From Opitutaceae bacterium (GTDB lineage: Bacteria > Verrucomicrobiota > Verrucomicrobiia > Opitutales > Opitutaceae): a stretch of 6,683 nucleotides of DNA. The DNA lies in assembly GCA_031254955.1 (NCBI GenBank), contig JAIRTK010000207.1, forward strand, positions 1 to 6,683. Direction: 5' to 3'. Made by a program: the position numbers and the translations under genes. The notes below the pieces were generated by a model. That model saw nothing but the letters and a program-made list of their open reading frames with translations, searched no databases and was not told where the DNA came from. Numbering within the stretch: the first letter of the stretch is position 1; each line of letters begins with the position of its first letter. Positions 4,561-6,683 of this stretch are shown one piece after another.

Positions 4561-4693
4561 GGCGCGGGAGCGCCGGTAGGGAGGCCTCTCCGAGGCCTCC
4601 GTGAGAACGCTTCGATTTCCCCATGCAATTCCAAGCATCCAGTCCCGTTCGGCGGAGGCCTCGGAGAGGCCTCCCTACCGGCGCTCCCGCGCC
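4561..4693. repeat. 41-bp perfect inverted repeat, REPIN/MITE-like
   Basis: Arms 4561-4601 and 4653-4693 are perfectly complementary over 41 bases, with a 51-base spacer. Each arm contains GGTAGGG followed by its own palindrome, GGAGGCCTC/GAGGCCTCC around three bases, so the whole is two REP units in inverted orientation plus a shared GC-rich outer flank. The spacer has no gene. The perfect identity of the arms suggests recent origin or gene conversion. Confidence 0.85.
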
Positions 4694-4763
4694 ATCCCGT
4701 CATCTCCCATGCGACAAAATAAACGGAAAAGGCCCTAGCCGTCTTCAGGGTAGAGCATCAGGG

Positions 4764-4788
4764 TAGGGCGGTCTCGCCGAGACCGCCG
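4764..4788 (+). repeat. Single GTAGGG-headed palindrome (REP unit)
   Basis: GTAGGG is followed by GGCGGTCTC (4767-4775), loop GCC and GAGACCGCC (4779-4787). It is a solitary unit of the same architecture as the paired ones at 4561-4693, with a different stem sequence. TCAGGGTAG is also repeated at 4745-4753 and 4758-4766, suggesting a truncated neighbour unit. Confidence 0.65.
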
Positions 4789-5013
4789 TTGTTTGTGGCG
4801 AGATGCGCCCTGAGGCTTCGGCGTTCCGGACGAAGCGGCAGTCCGTCAACCTCTCTGGCGGATAAAGTGTGAATTTAATTCGGAAAGGGTATCAGGAGCC
4901 GCCGGGCGCGGCGCGGCGCGACGCGGCCCGCCGGGCAGGATTTTCCCACCATGACAACCACGGACACCTACGAACCGATCAGCGGCGGATAGTCCACTGG
5001 GGGTTGTCATGCT
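4789..5013. other. Intergenic stretch without a convincing gene
   Basis: The segment holds a very GC-rich patch (about 4899-4935) and otherwise nothing recognisable. A minus-strand open frame crosses it but is a by-product of the adjacent 21-bp repeats. Confidence 0.4.
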
Positions 5014-5190
5014 CCAATCGGCGTTTGGAGCGCTCCAATTGACGAGTGGAGCGTGCCAATTGGCGATTGGAGCGTACCAATTGGCGATTGGAGCGTGCCA
5101 ATTGGCGATTGGAGCGTGCCAATTGACGATTGGAGCGTGCCAATTGGCGATTGGAGCGTGCCAATTGGCGATTGGAGCGTGCCAATTGGC
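5014..5190. repeat. Array of eight 21-bp tandem repeats
   Basis: Eight units start with CCAAT at 5014, 5035, 5056, 5077, 5098, 5119, 5140 and 5161, and a nine-base ninth begins at 5182. The consensus begins CCAATTGGCGATTGGAGCGT. The first two units are the most diverged, and later ones are nearly identical. At unit junctions GCCAATTGGC forms a 10-bp palindrome, and CCAAT and ATTGG are inverted within each unit. As 21 is a multiple of three, several frames on both strands stay open and encode heptapeptide repeats. The unit-to-unit changes are mostly non-synonymous in those frames, so I treat the array as non-coding. Confidence 0.85.
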
Positions 5191-5263
5191 CATGTTTTTT
5201 GGGGGGCGGGGGCCGTGGTGGGAATTCGTTACCGGTTCGCCAGCCTGCGCTTCCGTTGCCTGC

Positions 5264-5298
5264 GCTCCGCGTCGCACTGGGGCTTCGCCTCGCGGAGC
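5264..5298. other. Inverted repeat upstream of the YbjN-like pair
   Basis: GCTCCGCG (5264-5271) and CGCGGAGC (5291-5298) flank a 19-base GC-rich spacer. It lacks a GTAGGG head and a T-run. The remainder of 5191-5447 shows no gene and no promoter that I can place confidently. Confidence 0.35.
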
Positions 5299-5447
5299 GT
5301 GGTTGCGGAGTCGGGGCCTCTGTGTCGGCGTTTTGTGGTTTTCATGACCTGTTTTGTCCGGTTCTGGGAAGTTTTTGGAAGACTCCTTTATCGCGAGAAT
5401 CAAACTTTGGTTTTGCGATGTCCGGGGTTTGTCCTAAAACGGCGTGC

Positions 5448-5870
5448 ATGTCTGAGACAGTGAAACGCACGCGAGAGGAGCTTCAGAAGCTTTATCTTGG
5501 AGTTCTGGTCGAGGAGGGCTACTCGCCCGAATTGGACGAGGATGGCGATGTGCGCTTCAAACACGAGGGCAAGAGCTATTTTATTGAGGTGCGCGAGGAC
5601 GACCCGTTTTTCTTCCGCGTCGTGTTGCCGAATTTCTGGGAAATCGAGTCGAAGGAGGAGCATGTCCGCGTCCTCCGCGCGGCCAACGCCGTCACCGGCG
5701 ACATCCCGGTGGCCAAGGTGTTCGGGTTGCGGGGCGACACGTGGTGCGCGGTGGAGATGTTTCTGCCGGCCCAGGAGTCGTTTGCGCCGGTCTTCAACCG
5801 CTGCCTCCTCGTCATCCAGCAGGCGGTCAACCATTTCATCGTGCTGATGCGCGAAAATTTCCCAAGATAA
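5448..5870 (+). CDS. YbjN-like small protein, first of a tandem pair
   Basis: The product has 140 residues from the ATG at 5448. An in-frame ATG at 5418 would add ten residues; neither has a Shine-Dalgarno site, and the later one matches the start of homology with the neighbour better. The layout is that of YbjN / type III chaperone-like alpha-beta proteins: an N-terminal helix (EELQKLYLGVLVEEGY, 10-25), a beta strand pair with DGDVRFKHEGKSYFI (32-46), a strand with FFRVVLPNFW, a central helix with EEHVRVLRAANAV, a strand GDTWCAVEMFL (96-106) and a C-terminal helix. There is no signal peptide or membrane segment. Function is unknown; such folds usually act in protein-protein contacts. It is followed after eight bases by a paralogue. 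Confidence 0.75.
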   Translation: MSETVKRTREELQKLYLGVLVEEGYSPELDEDGDVRFKHEGKSYFIEVREDDPFFFRVVLPNFWEIESKEEHVRVLRAANAVTGDIPVAKVFGLRGDTWCAVEMFLPAQESFAPVFNRCLLVIQQAVNHFIVLMRENFPR

Positions 5871-5878
5871 CGCGCACC

Positions 5879-6298
5879 ATGAGCGAGCCTCCCCCCGAAC
5901 CATCGCCGACGCGCCGGCATTTTCTCGATTATCTTGTCCGCGAGGGCTTTCGTCCGCGGCTGATGGCCGATGGCGATATCGTGTTCCGTTTCGAGGGGCG
6001 CGAGTATTTTTTGCAGTGGAGCGAAGGCGATCCGCAACTGGTGCGCATCGCGCTGGTGAATTTCCGTCCCGTGAAGAACGAGGACGATTTCCAGAGGGTC
6101 GCCGTGGCCGCGCAGGAGGCGACGCGCCGGATCAAGGTCGTGAAAATGTATGCGACGGGCGATGACACTTGGTGCGTGGTCGAATTGTTTTTGCCGGAGC
6201 CGGAGCGCTTGGTCGATGTGTTTGGGCGTTCGCTTTCGGCGATCAGATCGTCGCTCGCGACATTTGAAATGGCGTTGGCGGGAAAACAGATGAATTGA
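5879..6298 (+). CDS. YbjN-like small protein, second of a tandem pair
   Basis: The product has 139 residues from the ATG at 5879. It repeats the plan of the preceding protein: LVREGF near 19-24 (LVEEGY in the first), [15 protein letters not shown] at 31-45, a central helix with [26 protein letters not shown] at 96-107, and a C-terminal helix. The shared WC-V-E-FLP motif and equal length show origin by tandem duplication, with considerable divergence since. The proline-rich N-terminus (SEPPPEPSP) is peculiar to this copy. Eight bases separate it from the first gene, so the two are probably co-transcribed and could form a heterodimer, which is inference. No Shine-Dalgarno site is visible. Function is unknown. 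Confidence 0.78.
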   Translation: MSEPPPEPSPTRRHFLDYLVREGFRPRLMADGDIVFRFEGREYFLQWSEGDPQLVRIALVNFRPVKNEDDFQRVAVAAQEATRRIKVVKMYATGDDTWCVVELFLPEPERLVDVFGRSLSAIRSSLATFEMALAGKQMN

Positions 6299-6330
6299 GA
6301 CCCATGAATCCCGCGCAAGGTTTGTCTGGC

Positions 6331-6480
6331 CGGTGGTGGCGGGATGTCCGGCGAAAGGACAGCCGGCGAAAGGACAGCCGGCGGCGGGACGGTCGGCGGC
6401 GGGACGGTTGGTGGCGGGACGGTTGGCGACGGGACAGCCGGTGGCGGGACGGTCGGTGGCGGGACGGTCGGTGGCGGGAC
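6331..6480. repeat. Ten 15-bp tandem repeats (minisatellite)
   Basis: Units of exactly 15 bases end in GGGAC or AGGAC (first one GGGAT) from 6341-6345 to 6476-6480. Typical units are GGTCGGTGGCGGGAC and AGCCGGCGAAAGGAC. The array starts 33 bases after the second YbjN-like gene. As 15 is a multiple of three it keeps frames open on both strands, giving Arg/Asp/Trp-rich or Ser/Arg/Pro-rich pentapeptide repeats. These have no look of a real protein. Confidence 0.85.
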
Positions 6481-6564
6481 GCGCCGCGCGGCGCTCTTGC
6501 TGCCTTGGGCGGAAGCGGCGGATGGCGCGTGGGCATGGTATTTTCTCTCAATCTTGGCCCAACT

Positions 6565-6630
6565 GGTAGGGCGAGGCGTCCCCGCCGAGCCGTTGGCAGC
6601 TTGCGGCTCGGCGGGACGCCTCGCCCTACC
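6565..6630. repeat. GTAGGG-headed long inverted repeat
   Basis: The left arm at 6565-6592 (starting GGTAGGGCGAGGCGTC) and right arm at 6604-6630 are complementary over 27 pairs with one extra C on the left. The loop is 11 bases. The head is the same GGTAGGG as at 4571-4577 and 4763-4769. A GC-rich tail then CTTTTT (6642-6647) follows, so it may also stop transcription. Confidence 0.8.
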
Positions 6631-6662
6631 GGCGCCCGCGCGCTTTTTAACGGCTGTCCACG

Positions 6663-6683
6663 ATGAGCCTGCTGCTGCCGACT
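6663..6683 (+). CDS. Possible start of a further gene, cut by the window edge
   Basis: An ATG at 6663 opens seven codons (MSLLLPT) to the window end. There is no Shine-Dalgarno site and too little sequence to judge. It is listed only because the preceding repeat block ends here and a gene is due. Confidence 0.2.

Noticed and set aside
5014..5190. 21-bp array as CRISPR
   Set aside because: There are no unique spacers; it is plain head-to-tail tandem repetition.
4846..5403. Minus-strand frame with NWHAPIA heptapeptide repeats
   Set aside because: The repeats are a product of the 21-bp array, whose period keeps several frames open on both strands. Unit differences change the residue (Ala to Val, His to Tyr) and the flanks are low-complexity.
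5130..5447. N-terminal extension of the first YbjN-like protein into the 21-bp array (ERANWRL repeats)
   Set aside because: The frame is stopped by TGA in one unit just upstream. Similarity to the paralogue begins only after 5448.
6304..6666. Plus-strand frame with Arg-Asp-Trp pentapeptide repeats ending in an ATGA overlap with 6663
   Set aside because: It consists of the 15-bp minisatellite and the GTAGGG inverted repeat read as codons. It has no ribosome binding site and no complex sequence outside the repeats.

Overview
The window reads as a GC-rich bacterial chromosome segment with one small integrated element at its left end and a repeat-crowded host stretch to its right. The many GTAGGG-headed palindromes, the tandem heptad-sized repeats and the weak or absent Shine-Dalgarno sites of several host genes recall Verrucomicrobiota, perhaps Opitutaceae. 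That is an impression from pattern memory and is not proven by any marker here.

Left part (1-2447): a complete tRNA-Ala(GGC) gene lies on the minus strand at 2372-2447. The last 24 bases of that tRNA (T-loop, 3' acceptor strand and encoded CCA) occur again as an exact direct repeat at 1-24. Between the copies is a compact element of about 2.37 kb with an AlpA/MerR-type DNA-binding protein (probable excisionase or regulator, 902-1126) overlapping by ATGA a tyrosine recombinase (1123-2436), plus a 70-residue unknown ORF (81-293) near the far end. A structured non-coding stretch (294-901) holds an intrinsic terminator, several hairpins and three exact 16-bp iterons. A 9-bp word, GACACAGTA, occurs near both ends and looks like recombinase arm sites. 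The integrase reading frame runs through the attachment core into the tRNA. If the element circularised, the same frame would continue, in register, into the ORF at the opposite end. The element also carries an intrinsic terminator placed just behind the tRNA 3' end. No replication, transfer or cargo gene is visible, so this looks like a minimal integrative element, a satellite, or a decayed remnant.

Middle part (2448-4560): a probable tRNA promoter, then a gene-free stretch with a REP-like composite repeat (2566-2751) and a long palindrome with a C-rich loop (3029-3080). Next comes an Old Yellow Enzyme family oxidoreductase of the YqjM/XenA type (3214-4284) with a palindrome in its leader. 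A second copy of the composite repeat follows at 4338-4489.

Right part (4561-6683): a 41-bp perfect inverted repeat (4561-4693), a single GTAGGG palindrome (4764-4788), an array of eight 21-bp repeats (5014-5190), two tandem paralogous YbjN-like small proteins (5448-5870, 5879-6298), ten 15-bp repeats (6331-6480), another GTAGGG inverted pair (6565-6630) and possibly the first codons of a further gene at the right edge.

The genes do not form one pathway. The left module is a site-specific integration unit. The rest is ordinary chromosomal content (a flavin ene-reductase and two small YbjN-fold proteins) separated by dispersed palindromic repeats.
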